A stretch of 64,000 nt of DNA from Clostridia bacterium. Lineage in GTDB: Bacteria; Bacillota; Clostridia; Christensenellales; Aristaeellaceae. A model generated the notes under the pieces. That model did not search any database. It worked only from the letters and a program-made list of their open reading frames with translations, and was not told the DNA's origin. Of the stretch, positions 16,901 to 24,787 are shown in pieces (the stretch's first letter is position 1; each line of letters opens with the position of its first letter). The stretch lies in NCBI GenBank assembly GCA_017464305.1, contig JAFUDS010000024.1:186001-250000 (forward strand), written 5' to 3'. The position numbers were made by a program, and so were the translations under genes.

Positions 16901-16910
16901 GCAATCACAT

Positions 16911-16936
16911 TCAGCGCGGGGCAAGTATCGCGCTGA
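16911..16936 (+). other. 5'-UTR stem-loop of the binding-protein mRNA
   Basis: TCAGCGCG and CGCGCTGA form an 8-bp stem around a 10-base loop near the predicted 5' end of the transcript, 36 bases before the ATG. A role in mRNA stability is inferred. Confidence 0.55.
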
Positions 16937-16972
16937 GAAACTAACAACCTATTTTGTTAAAGGAGGATTCTC

Positions 16973-18601
16973 ATGAAGAAACTGCTTTCCCTGGTGCTGG
17001 CGCTGTGCATGGTGCTGACGGCGGCATCTGCCTTCGCGGCGGCGAACCTGCTTTCCACGGCGGACATTTATCCCCTGGATGGCACGAAGACCATCACCTG
17101 GTATTCCCAGGACTCCCACAATGTGCACACCGACTTTTCCGACTGGCATGAATCTCCCTTCCACCTGAACCTGAGCAAGCAGCTGGGCATCAACATCGAA
17201 TGGATTCTGCCCACCACCGGTTCTGACGGTGCGGTGTTCACAAACACCCTGCTGGCCGACCCCAACAACCTGCCCAACATCATGGAAGCCTATTTCATGA
17301 ACAACGCCCAGCAGTATCTGGACGATGGGCTGATCTGGGATCTGACCCCCTATCTGGAAGAATACGCTCCCGCCTACTGGGCCTGGCTGCAGTCCAACCC
17401 CGCCTATGACAAGGCGATGAAGACCGACGAAGGCCAGTATTACGCTTTCGGCTTCTTCCGGGAAGACGGCGGCTGGAACGATTCCTACCAGGGCCCCGTG
17501 GTTCGGCAGGACTGGCTGGAGGAGCAGGGTCTGGAAATTCCGAAGACCATCTCTGAATTCGAGAACGTGATCCGTGTCTTCAACGAGAAGTACAACGGCG
17601 CTACCTTCACCTCCGCCTTTAGCCCCCGGTTCTATCAGATGGGTCTGTCCGGCGCCTTCGGCGCTTACGGCAACGTGAACGCCGACTACATGTACGAAAT
17701 TCGGGATGGCAAGGTCGTTCTGGCCCAGACCACCGATGAGTATCGCAACTGGCTGCGCTGGTTCTCCGGCATCTACAAGGAAGGCCTGGTGGATACCGAC
17801 CTGCTGACCGTGGACGACACCAACGTGCAGCAGAAGGTAGAAACCGGTCTGAGCGGCATCGCCCTGACCTCCATGGGCCAGATGAACCTGTGGAACAACC
17901 ACATGGAAGCCGCCGGCAACGGCCGTCCCTGGATTGGCATCCCCTATCCGACGGATGACGAAGGCAATATCTACTCCATCTTCGGCGGCAGCGGCATCGG
18001 CTCCATCACCGGCGTCATCACCAAGTCCGCGGACGAAGAGACCATGAAGATCTGCCTGCGGGCCCTGGACTATGCCTACTCCGCGGAAGGCTTCCTGTTC
18101 TGGAACTACGGCATCGAAGGCGATTCCTGGTACATGAGCGAAGAGACGGGCTTGCCCGCCTGGACCGACCTGGTGGCTAACGACACCTCCAATGACCCCA
18201 TGGTGAAGTACAACGGCACCACCTGGAGCGGCAGCTGCATCCAGGCCACCAACCTGCTGTATCTGAAGAACAGCCAGGCTTCCATCGAGGCGGACGACGC
18301 TTGGTTCTATCTGGGCATGGGCCGGGATACCGACCAGATCGACAAGGTGCTGGAAGTGACCTCCGGCCACAAGTGGCCCACCGGCGTGACCTTCACCACC
18401 GATGAGTCCGACGAGCTGGATCTGTACAACGCCAACCTGGGCACCTACGTGGTGGAACAGTGCACCTCCTTCCTGGTAGGCAACAAGGACGTCAATGACG
18501 ACGCCGCCTGGAATGACTTCATCAATGGCCTGAACCAGTATCACGCGGACCGCGTGCTGGAGCTGCGCCAGAACTGCTACGATCGTTATCTGTCCCGCTA
18601 A
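16973..18601 (+). CDS. Carbohydrate ABC transporter substrate-binding protein (LplA/YtcQ type)
   Basis: A 542-residue extracellular solute-binding protein of family 1, in the larger LplA/YtcQ-like class that serves oligosaccharides, often of pectic or uronic type. It starts with signal peptide MKKLLSLVLALCMVLTAASAFA-AA; the single Cys lies inside the hydrophobic core and is not a lipobox. Internal segments such as DPNNLPNIMEAYFMN, LIWDLTPYLEEYAPAYW and QYYAFGFFRED are typical. AAAGGAGGA precedes ATG 16973. The next two genes encode matching permeases and then GH88 and GH2 enzymes. No ATPase is encoded here, so a shared MsmK/MsmX-type ATPase is expected elsewhere. Confidence 0.9.
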   Translation: MKKLLSLVLALCMVLTAASAFAAANLLSTADIYPLDGTKTITWYSQDSHNVHTDFSDWHESPFHLNLSKQLGINIEWILPTTGSDGAVFTNTLLADPNNLPNIMEAYFMNNAQQYLDDGLIWDLTPYLEEYAPAYWAWLQSNPAYDKAMKTDEGQYYAFGFFREDGGWNDSYQGPVVRQDWLEEQGLEIPKTISEFENVIRVFNEKYNGATFTSAFSPRFYQMGLSGAFGAYGNVNADYMYEIRDGKVVLAQTTDEYRNWLRWFSGIYKEGLVDTDLLTVDDTNVQQKVETGLSGIALTSMGQMNLWNNHMEAAGNGRPWIGIPYPTDDEGNIYSIFGGSGIGSITGVITKSADEETMKICLRALDYAYSAEGFLFWNYGIEGDSWYMSEETGLPAWTDLVANDTSNDPMVKYNGTTWSGSCIQATNLLYLKNSQASIEADDAWFYLGMGRDTDQIDKVLEVTSGHKWPTGVTFTTDESDELDLYNANLGTYVVEQCTSFLVGNKDVNDDAAWNDFINGLNQYHADRVLELRQNCYDRYLSR

Positions 18602-18657
18602 GATGCAGGGCACCAAAGAAGGGGTCGGCGGAATGCCTCCTGAAAAGAGGACTCTGA

Positions 18658-18713
18658 CCTGACCGGTCAGGGAGCAGCGGAGGGCCCGCAAAGCGCGAGC
18701 CGCCGCTGCTCCC
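18658..18713 (+). other. Intercistronic hairpins after the binding-protein gene
   Basis: A 14-bp palindrome CCTGACCGGTCAGG (18658-18671) abuts an 11-bp stem GGGAGCAGCGG (18670-18680) / CCGCTGCTCCC (18703-18713). A pyrimidine-rich TCTCTATTTG follows. Together these probably protect the 3' end of the binding-protein message and reduce read-through into the permease genes. Confidence 0.6.
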
Positions 18714-18745
18714 TCTCTATTTGCAAAATGCGCGTGGGAGTTCCA

Positions 18746-18861
18746 CTCCGGGGCACGGCTCGCGCCTCCGTTCCAGACGTAGCGGCACAAAGCGGCTGTC
18801 TTCGTGCGCGGCAACGCGCTCGCCACCCGCTAAGTGCCGACGTCTTCCAAGGGCCCCGGAG
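18746..18861 (+). ncRNA. Candidate structured intercistronic RNA
   Basis: Complementary arms are nested in register: CTCCGGGGC (18746-18754) with GCCCCGGAG (18853-18861); AGACGT (18775-18780) with ACGTCT (18840-18845); CGGCAC (18783-18788) with GTGCCG (18834-18839); AGCGG (18791-18795) with CCGCT (18827-18831); and GCGCG (18806-18810) with CGCGC (18815-18819) closed by a GCAA tetraloop of the GNRA class. The segment holds no convincing ORF. It fills most of the 309-base gap between the binding-protein and permease genes. It could be a cis-acting mRNA element or a processed RNA; no known family was recognised. Confidence 0.45.
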
Positions 18862-18910
18862 CGAAACATCCCTTCGCATTCGGTGGGAAATAGAAAAAGG
18901 GGGCTTACAC

Positions 18911-19876
18911 ATGGCCAAAGAGAAGGCGGCGATCAACGCGCACTACAAGCGCCTCTCCCTGGGACAGAAGATCACCCGGGATTTCAGCCATAACAAATAC
19001 AAGTATCTGATGATTCTGCCCGTGCTGGTCTATCTGGCGCTTTTCTGCTACAAGCCCATGTACGGCATCCAAATCGCCTTTAAGAATTACCGCATCACCC
19101 GGGGCATCGAAAACAGCCCCTGGGTTGGCTTCTACTGGTTCGAAACCTTCTTTAACGATCCCTATTTCTGGCGGCTGCTGCGCAACACCTTCCTGATTTC
19201 CGGGTTGACCATCCTCTTCGGCTTCCCTGCGCCCATCGTGCTGGCGCTGATGCTGAACGAGGTTCGGCACAACAAATTCAAGCGCACCGTCCAGACCATT
19301 ACCTACATGCCCTACTTCATCTCCCTGGTGGTGCTGTGCTCCCTGGTGAAGATTTACACCCAGCAGAATGGCTTGGTGTCCGACATCGTGGCCTTCTTCG
19401 GGGGCACGAAGCAGAACTGGCTGCAGGATCCCAAATATTATCGGCTGATCTATGTGATCTCCGATATCTGGCAGGGCATCGGCTGGAACTCCATCATCTA
19501 TCTGGCGGCTCTGAGCGGCATCGACATGGAGCAGTACGAGGCGGCCCGTATCGACGGCGCCAACCGGTTCCAGCAGCTGATTCACATCACCCTGCCGGGG
19601 CTGCTGCCCACCATTACCATCCTGTTCATCCTGCGGATGGGCTCCATCCTGAACGTGGGCTACGAGAAGACCCTGCTGCTGTATCAGCCCACGACCTACG
19701 AGGTGGCGGATGTGTTCTCCACCTATACCTATCGAATTTCCCTGGGCGCGACCTCCGGCCAGCCCCAGTATTCCCTGTCCACGGCGGTGAGCCTGTTCAA
19801 CACCGTGGTGAATGTGGCCTTCCTGCTCCTGACCAATTACATCAGCAGCAAGACCACGGACTCCAGCCTGTTTTGA
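18911..19876 (+). CDS. Carbohydrate ABC transporter permease, LplB/YteP type
   Basis: A 321-residue inner-membrane permease. It has a basic cytoplasmic N-terminus, a first helix YLMILPVLVYLALFCYKPMYGIQIAFK, and the ATPase-contact EAA loop EQYEAARIDGANRFQQLIHITLPGLLPT. About six transmembrane helices are expected. This subfamily (LplB/YteP) partners with large family-1 binding proteins for oligosaccharide uptake. The frame is open further upstream, but AGGGGG before ATG 18911 and the family N-terminus decide the start. It is followed 21 bases later by its partner permease. Confidence 0.92.
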   Translation: MAKEKAAINAHYKRLSLGQKITRDFSHNKYKYLMILPVLVYLALFCYKPMYGIQIAFKNYRITRGIENSPWVGFYWFETFFNDPYFWRLLRNTFLISGLTILFGFPAPIVLALMLNEVRHNKFKRTVQTITYMPYFISLVVLCSLVKIYTQQNGLVSDIVAFFGGTKQNWLQDPKYYRLIYVISDIWQGIGWNSIIYLAALSGIDMEQYEAARIDGANRFQQLIHITLPGLLPTITILFILRMGSILNVGYEKTLLLYQPTTYEVADVFSTYTYRISLGATSGQPQYSLSTAVSLFNTVVNVAFLLLTNYISSKTTDSSLF

Positions 19877-19897
19877 GAAAGGAGGGAAGGATACAAA

Positions 19898-20809
19898 ATG
19901 TCTACCGTCGCGAAAGTGAAGCATAACAACCACATCAAGGAAACCGCGGGCAGCAAGGTCTTTACCTGCGTCAACGCGTTCCTGCTGATCTTCCTGTGCG
20001 TGATTACGCTCTATCCCATGTGGTATTGCCTGGTGGCCTCCTTCACCTCCACCAGCTATCTGTCCGCTCATCAGGGGGTCATGCTGGTGCCCCATATGTT
20101 TACCACCAGCGCTTACACCCTGGCCTTTACCCACCCCCTGCTGCTCAGCGGATACAAGAACATCCTGCTGATTCTGCTGGTGAGCCTGCCGCTGAATATT
20201 CTGCTGACGCTGTTTACCGGGTACTTCCTGGCGTCAAAGCATGTGCTGCTGAAGCCGGTGATTCAGTTCCTGATCATGTTCACCATGTTCTTCAACGGTG
20301 GCATGATTCCGATCTACTTGAACATTCGGGATCTGGGGCTGTATAATACCCTGTGGGCCCTGATCCTGCCCGGCGCCATCAGTGTGTATAACTGCATCAT
20401 CTGCCGCACGGCCATCCAGGCGGTGCCGGAGAGCTTGACGGAATCCGCATATCTGGACGGCGCTAACGATCTGGTGATCGTGTTCCGGATTACCCTGCCC
20501 CTGATCATGCCCACCATTGCGGTGCTGCTGCTGTATTATGGCGTAGGGCACTGGAACGCCTGGTTCCCGGCCAGCATTTACCTGCAGGACAACAACAAGC
20601 TGCCCATTCAGAACATCATGCGGTCCATCCTGATCGCCAACTCCAATCTGCTGAACTCCTCCGGCAGCGAAACCGACCGGGTGGATGATTTCGCAGAGAC
20701 CATCAAGTATTCAACCATTATCCTGACCACCGTGCCCGTCCTGTGCATTTACCCCTTCCTGCAGAAGTATTTCGTGAAGGGAGTTATGGTTGGGGCAGTT
20801 AAGGGTTAA
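19898..20809 (+). CDS. Carbohydrate ABC transporter permease, LplC/YtcP type
   Basis: A 303-residue permease, partner of the preceding LplB-type subunit. Its first helix is FTCVNAFLLIFLCVITLYPMWYCLVASF, and the EAA loop is ESLTESAYLDGANDLVIVFRITLPLIMPT. The sequence MFFNGGMIPIYLNIRDLGLYNT is very typical of LplC/YtcP. AAAGGAGGG at 19878-19886 serves the ATG. The pair would form the membrane channel for the substrate delivered by the 16973-18601 binding protein. Confidence 0.93.
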   Translation: MSTVAKVKHNNHIKETAGSKVFTCVNAFLLIFLCVITLYPMWYCLVASFTSTSYLSAHQGVMLVPHMFTTSAYTLAFTHPLLLSGYKNILLILLVSLPLNILLTLFTGYFLASKHVLLKPVIQFLIMFTMFFNGGMIPIYLNIRDLGLYNTLWALILPGAISVYNCIICRTAIQAVPESLTESAYLDGANDLVIVFRITLPLIMPTIAVLLLYYGVGHWNAWFPASIYLQDNNKLPIQNIMRSILIANSNLLNSSGSETDRVDDFAETIKYSTIILTTVPVLCIYPFLQKYFVKGVMVGAVKG

Positions 20810-20963
20810 AATTTCGCGACCGCCTGCGGCGGAAATTTCGCAGATTTCTCACAGAGCCAACAAGGAGCGAGCTCGCCAGTGGCGAGTCGCGACTATGTTG
20901 GCGACCGGGACCCCGCTGGGATATACGCAGAAAAAACTAACTTCGCGCCCGCGAGGCGGGCGC
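20808..20963 (+). other. Folded intercistronic segment before the GH88 gene
   Basis: Three stem-loops are seen. CCGCC-TGC-GGCGG (20820-20832) is flanked by AAATTT on both sides. GCCAACA (20856-20862) pairs with TGTTGGC (20896-20902) and encloses a 10-bp stem, GCGA-CTCGCC / GGCGAG-TCGC, with an AGT loop (20867-20890). GCGCCCGC-GAG-GCGGGCGC lies at 20945-20963. No ORF is evident in the 173-base gap. The region resembles, in style but not sequence, the element at 18746-18861. Confidence 0.5.
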
Positions 20964-20982
20964 CACACATCAGAGGTGCAAC

Positions 20983-22131
20983 ATGCCAAACTTCAACATC
21001 ACCCAATCCTTCCAAGACCAAGCCTGGCTGGCGGATAAAAAGGAAAAGCTGGACCGCAAGATGCGCTACGCCATAGAAAAAGCCCGCCAGACCCCCTGGA
21101 TTCCCTACACCACGGACGGCAAAAACTGGAAAGAGAACCGCATCGGCTGGTGGACCAACGGCTTTTGGCCGGCCAACATGTGGCAGATGTATCGCATGAC
21201 CGGGGCGGAAATCTACCGGGAGGAAGCCCTGCGGGCGGAGACCATGCTGGACGAGGCCCTGCGGGATTTCAAGAACCTGAGCCATGACGTGGGCTTCATG
21301 TGGCTGATTCAAAGCGGCGTTCGCTACGCCCTGGAGAAGAATCAGGACAGCTACGACCGGACCTTCTTCGCGGCGGAAACCCTGGCGGGCCGTTACAATC
21401 CCAACGGATTTATCCGGGCCTGGAATGGCCAGGGCCGGGAGGGCTGGGCCATCGTGGATTGCATGATGAACCTGCCGCTGCTGTACTGGGCCACGGAGGA
21501 AACGGGGGATCCCCGGTTCCGCCAGATCGCCATGAAGCATGCGGACACCACCATCGCCCATTTTGTCCGGCCGGACGGTAGCTGTAACCATATCGTGATC
21601 TTCGACGCTGAAACGGGTGAATTCCTGGACAACCCTGGTGGCCAGGGTTACGAATCCGGCAGCAGCTGGAGCCGGGGCCAGAGCTGGGCACTGTACGGCT
21701 TTGTGCTGTCTTATCTGCACACCGGGGCCCAGCGGTATCTGGACACGGCGAAGCGGGTGGCGAATTATTTCATCAGCCAGATTGCGGACGACTGGATGCC
21801 CCGGTGCGATTTCCGCCAGCCGGCGGAGCCGAATCTGAAGGACAACGTGGCTGGCAACGTAGCGGCCTGCGGCCTGCTGGAGCTGGCCCGGGCCCTGCCG
21901 GAGCTGGAAGGGAAGTTCTACTTCGACGCGGCGATCCGAATTTTGAAGGCTCAGGAGGCGGAGGCGGCGGACTGGGAACTGACGGATCCTGCTATCTTCC
22001 AGAAATGCACTTCCGCCTGGCATGATGAGCCGGGGCGGCATATCACCATGACCTACGGGGATTATTACTTCATCGAGGCCATCAATAAGCTCAGCGGGGA
22101 TCCCCTGCTGTTCTGGTATCCCAACAAATAA
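20983..22131 (+). CDS. GH88 unsaturated glucuronyl hydrolase family enzyme
   Basis: A 382-residue cytoplasmic alpha/alpha-barrel hydrolase of family GH88. Such enzymes remove the unsaturated 4-deoxy uronate left at the non-reducing end by polysaccharide lyases, using a hydration mechanism and two aspartates. Candidate aspartates are in NLSHDVGFMWLIQSG and WAIVDCMMNLPLLYWA. Other family segments are IGWWTNGFWPANMWQMYRMTG, YESGSSWSRGQSWALYGF and HDEPGRHITMTYGDYYFIEAI. There is no signal peptide, so the substrate is imported first, which matches the upstream transporter. The product would enter the KDG-type pathway. Confidence 0.9.
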   Translation: MPNFNITQSFQDQAWLADKKEKLDRKMRYAIEKARQTPWIPYTTDGKNWKENRIGWWTNGFWPANMWQMYRMTGAEIYREEALRAETMLDEALRDFKNLSHDVGFMWLIQSGVRYALEKNQDSYDRTFFAAETLAGRYNPNGFIRAWNGQGREGWAIVDCMMNLPLLYWATEETGDPRFRQIAMKHADTTIAHFVRPDGSCNHIVIFDAETGEFLDNPGGQGYESGSSWSRGQSWALYGFVLSYLHTGAQRYLDTAKRVANYFISQIADDWMPRCDFRQPAEPNLKDNVAGNVAACGLLELARALPELEGKFYFDAAIRILKAQEAEAADWELTDPAIFQKCTSAWHDEPGRHITMTYGDYYFIEAINKLSGDPLLFWYPNK

Positions 22132-22137
22132 GCTGTC

Positions 22138-22169
22138 CGCGCGGGGGAATGAAGCCATTCCTTCGCGCG
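22138..22169 (+). repeat. Stem-loop between GH88 and GH2 genes
   Basis: CGCGCGGGGGAATG (22138-22151) pairs with CATTCCTTCGCGCG (22156-22169) over 14 bp with two G-U pairs and an AAGC loop. There is no U-tract, so a stability or processing element is more likely than a terminator. Confidence 0.65.
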
Positions 22170-22197
22170 GCGCGCTATCCAAGAAAGGAAACGAGAT

Positions 22198-24516
22198 ATG
22201 CGGAAAATCATTCCACTGAATGAGGATTGGCTGTTTGTCCAGCGGGAAGCGGAGCCCGGGGTGCTGCCCGGGGAGGGGCAGCGGGTGAATCTGCCCCATA
22301 GCTGGAACGCGGTGGATGGCCACGACGGCCATGATATTGAGGTGCCGGCCAAGGACTGGTCCCAGGGGGATCTGCAAGGCGCGCCAGTGGAGCATTACGC
22401 CCGGGGCAGCTATTGGTATTTCCATACCTTCGAGGTGCCGACCCAGCCCCTGCCCGGCGGCCGGCTGTATGTGGAGATCCCCGCGGCGGGGCTCCAGGCC
22501 GTCCTCTATGTAAACGGTCAGAAGGTGACGGATCATGAGGGCGGCTATTCTGCCTTCCGGGCGGACGTGACGGAGCTGTGCCATGCGGGGGAGAACCTGC
22601 TGGCCATCAATGTCAGCAATGAGTATCGCAGCAATGTCTATCCCCAGCATGCGGATTTCACCTTCTATGGCGGGCTGTACCGTGGGGTGAAGCTGATCAG
22701 CGTGGCGGCGGCTCATTTCGATCTGGATTATCACGGGGGCCCCGGCGTAACGGTGCATGCGGAGCCCACGGCCTGCGGCGCGGATTTCCATCTGGACGCC
22801 TGGGTGAAGGGCGCCGACGAGAATTACACCGTGCTCTGGACCCTGCTGGATGCCGCGGGCCGGGAGGCGGCCAGCGCCCTGCGCCCCGCGGCGGCTCCGG
22901 GAGTAACGCTGCCCGTGCCGGGGGCGAAAAAATGGAGCCCGGCGGAGCCGAACCTTTACACGGTGCAAGCTCAGCTGGTCCGCCGCAACGAGGTGGTGGA
23001 CGAGGTAACGCTGCGCACTGGCGTCCGCTCCTTCTCCTGCGATCCGGTGAAAGGCTTCTTCCTCAATGGCGAGCCCCTGCCCCTGCGGGGCGTTTGCCGC
23101 CATCAGGATCAGCTGTACAAGGGCAATGCCCTGACCCGGGAGGAGCATTACCAGGACGCCCGGATCATCAAGGAGCTGGGAGCCAATGCCATTCGCCTGG
23201 CCCATTATCAGCACGCCCAGGACTTCTATGACGCCTGCGATGAGATGGGCTTCGTGGTTTGGGCGGAGATCCCCTTTATCACCATTATGAACGAGGATCT
23301 GGCGGCCCACGAGAACTGCGTGTCCCAGATGACGGAGCTGATCATTCAAAGCGCCCATCATCCCTGCATCTGTTTCTGGGGCCTGAGCAACGAGGTGCTG
23401 CTGGGGGGCAAGCTCAGCGACCAGCTGGTGGAGAACCACCGGGCCCTGGAGCGGCTGGTGAAGCAGCTGGATCCCACTCGGCTGACTACTCTGGCCCATG
23501 TGGCGGGGACGCCGGAGGATTGCGAGCTGCATGAAATCACGGACGTGGAGGCCTATAACCACTACATGGGCTGGTATGTGGGCACCATGGCGGATAACGG
23601 CCCCTGGCTGGACGCCTACCACGCCAAGTATCCCAACCGCTGCATCGGCGTTTCGGAATACGGGGCGGAGGGCATTCTGACCTATCACAGCGCAGACCCG
23701 GAGGCGAAGGATTACTCTGAGGATTATCAGACCCTGTACCATGAGCATCTGGCCAAGGTGTTCCACGATCGGCCTTGGGTGTGGGGCAGCTTCCTGTGGA
23801 ACATGTTCGACTTCGGCGCTGCCGCCCGGAACGAGGGAGGCGTGGCCGGAAGAAACAACAAGGGCCTGGTGACCATGGATCGGAAGATCAAGAAGGACAG
23901 CTATTATATCTATCATGCTTACTGGACCGAGGAGCCCATGGTGCATATCTGCGGAAAGCGCTATGCCCAGCGGGCGGGGGACACTACGGAGATTCGGGTC
24001 TATTCCAATCAGCCTCTGGTGAGCCTGTATCTGAACGGCGAGCTGGTGGAGGCGAAAACGGCGGACAAGGTGTTTGTGTTCCAGGTGGCGCTGCGGTCGG
24101 GGATGAATTCCCTGCAGGCGGTGGCCGGGCCTGTTTCCGACGCCACGGTGCTGGAGAAGGTGGCGGAGGAGCCGGCCATCTATGCCCTGCCCTCGGTGAA
24201 GCTGCGGAAGGAGATGCGGGCGAAGCTGCTGGCCGGGGTCTCCCCGGAGGAGCTGGCGGCACCGGTCTCCAGCAAGGAAGGCTACTATTCTGCGGCGGAC
24301 CTGGTGAGCGAGCTGGCAGCGAAGGCGGAAACCCGTCCCCTGCTGGAGCAGGCCATCTTCCTGGCCTTCAAGCTGGGCGAGTATGCCAAGATAGATGTGG
24401 ACGGCATGCTGAAAAGATTCCCGGATGGGCCTCTGCAGGAGCTGGGGCCGCTGAAGGCGGATCAGGAGCTGTGCAAAGCCCTGCACATTCATCTGCAACG
24501 GATTCCCAAGGAATAA
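22198..24516 (+). CDS. GH2 glycoside hydrolase (beta-galactosidase/beta-glucuronidase-like)
   Basis: A 772-residue family GH2 enzyme without a signal peptide. The N-terminal sugar-binding beta-sandwich contains NLPHSWNAVDGHD, GSYWYFHTFEVP and FYGGLYRGVKLI. The catalytic barrel has GFFLNGEPLPLRGVCRHQD, IRLAHYQHAQDFYDACDEMG, the acid/base glutamate in CFWGLSNEVL and the nucleophile in IGVSEYGAEG. A helical C-terminal extension of about 130 residues follows. The enzyme probably removes beta-galactosyl or related residues from imported oligosaccharides. It is co-transcribed after GH88, and a terminator follows. Confidence 0.92.
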   Translation: MRKIIPLNEDWLFVQREAEPGVLPGEGQRVNLPHSWNAVDGHDGHDIEVPAKDWSQGDLQGAPVEHYARGSYWYFHTFEVPTQPLPGGRLYVEIPAAGLQAVLYVNGQKVTDHEGGYSAFRADVTELCHAGENLLAINVSNEYRSNVYPQHADFTFYGGLYRGVKLISVAAAHFDLDYHGGPGVTVHAEPTACGADFHLDAWVKGADENYTVLWTLLDAAGREAASALRPAAAPGVTLPVPGAKKWSPAEPNLYTVQAQLVRRNEVVDEVTLRTGVRSFSCDPVKGFFLNGEPLPLRGVCRHQDQLYKGNALTREEHYQDARIIKELGANAIRLAHYQHAQDFYDACDEMGFVVWAEIPFITIMNEDLAAHENCVSQMTELIIQSAHHPCICFWGLSNEVLLGGKLSDQLVENHRALERLVKQLDPTRLTTLAHVAGTPEDCELHEITDVEAYNHYMGWYVGTMADNGPWLDAYHAKYPNRCIGVSEYGAEGILTYHSADPEAKDYSEDYQTLYHEHLAKVFHDRPWVWGSFLWNMFDFGAAARNEGGVAGRNNKGLVTMDRKIKKDSYYIYHAYWTEEPMVHICGKRYAQRAGDTTEIRVYSNQPLVSLYLNGELVEAKTADKVFVFQVALRSGMNSLQAVAGPVSDATVLEKVAEEPAIYALPSVKLRKEMRAKLLAGVSPEELAAPVSSKEGYYSAADLVSELAAKAETRPLLEQAIFLAFKLGEYAKIDVDGMLKRFPDGPLQELGPLKADQELCKALHIHLQRIPKE

Positions 24517-24535
24517 AACTTCATCAATCAAACTG

Positions 24536-24566
24536 GCCCCGATCCCTTGCCGGATCGGGGCTGTTC
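24536..24566 (+). terminator. Terminator after the GH2 gene
   Basis: GCCCCGATCC (24536-24545) pairs perfectly with GGATCGGGGC (24552-24561) around CTTGCC, followed by a weak T-containing tail. It ends the sugar-uptake operon. Confidence 0.7.
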
Positions 24567-24627
24567 GTCTCGCATGATGGCTACATTGGGGCTGCTTTGG
24601 CTGTTTCCGCTAAAACGAGAAAGCTGA

Positions 24628-24656
24628 TTGACCTCGGGGATAGCTTCCTGTATAAT
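24628..24656 (+). promoter_or_regulatory. Promoter of the HpcH/HpaI aldolase gene
   Basis: TTGACC (24628-24633) and a perfect TATAAT (24651-24656) with a 17-base spacer. The 5' leader to the ATG at 24788 would be about 125 bases. Confidence 0.75.
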
Positions 24657-24670
24657 CATCTCGAATTTGG

Positions 24671-24680
24671 TTTGATCAAA
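24671..24680. promoter_or_regulatory. Palindrome TTTGATCAAA, possible operator
   Basis: A perfect 10-bp palindrome starts 14 bases after the -10 box of the aldolase promoter, a position where a bound repressor would block initiation. No cognate regulator was identified. Confidence 0.35.
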
Positions 24681-24787
24681 TCAAATGTCGCAATGGGAGA
24701 TGTGCTCGAATCACGGCGTACTGCCGATGGTGGGGCGCTTGAGTGAGGGACTCAAATAAGGAATGGAAGCGCGAGGAGGTTTGTAGA

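Noticed and set aside
16949-18826. 625-codon open frame antisense to the sugar-binding-protein gene
   Set aside because: A shadow of a gene with a signal peptide and a good ribosome site; the antisense product has no recognisable features.
20893-24531. 1212-codon open frame antisense to the GH88 and GH2 genes
   Set aside because: It lies opposite two clear enzymes in high-GC DNA where antisense frames stay open by chance. The translation is His/Gln/Arg/Pro-rich with no domain, and no ribosome site was seen.
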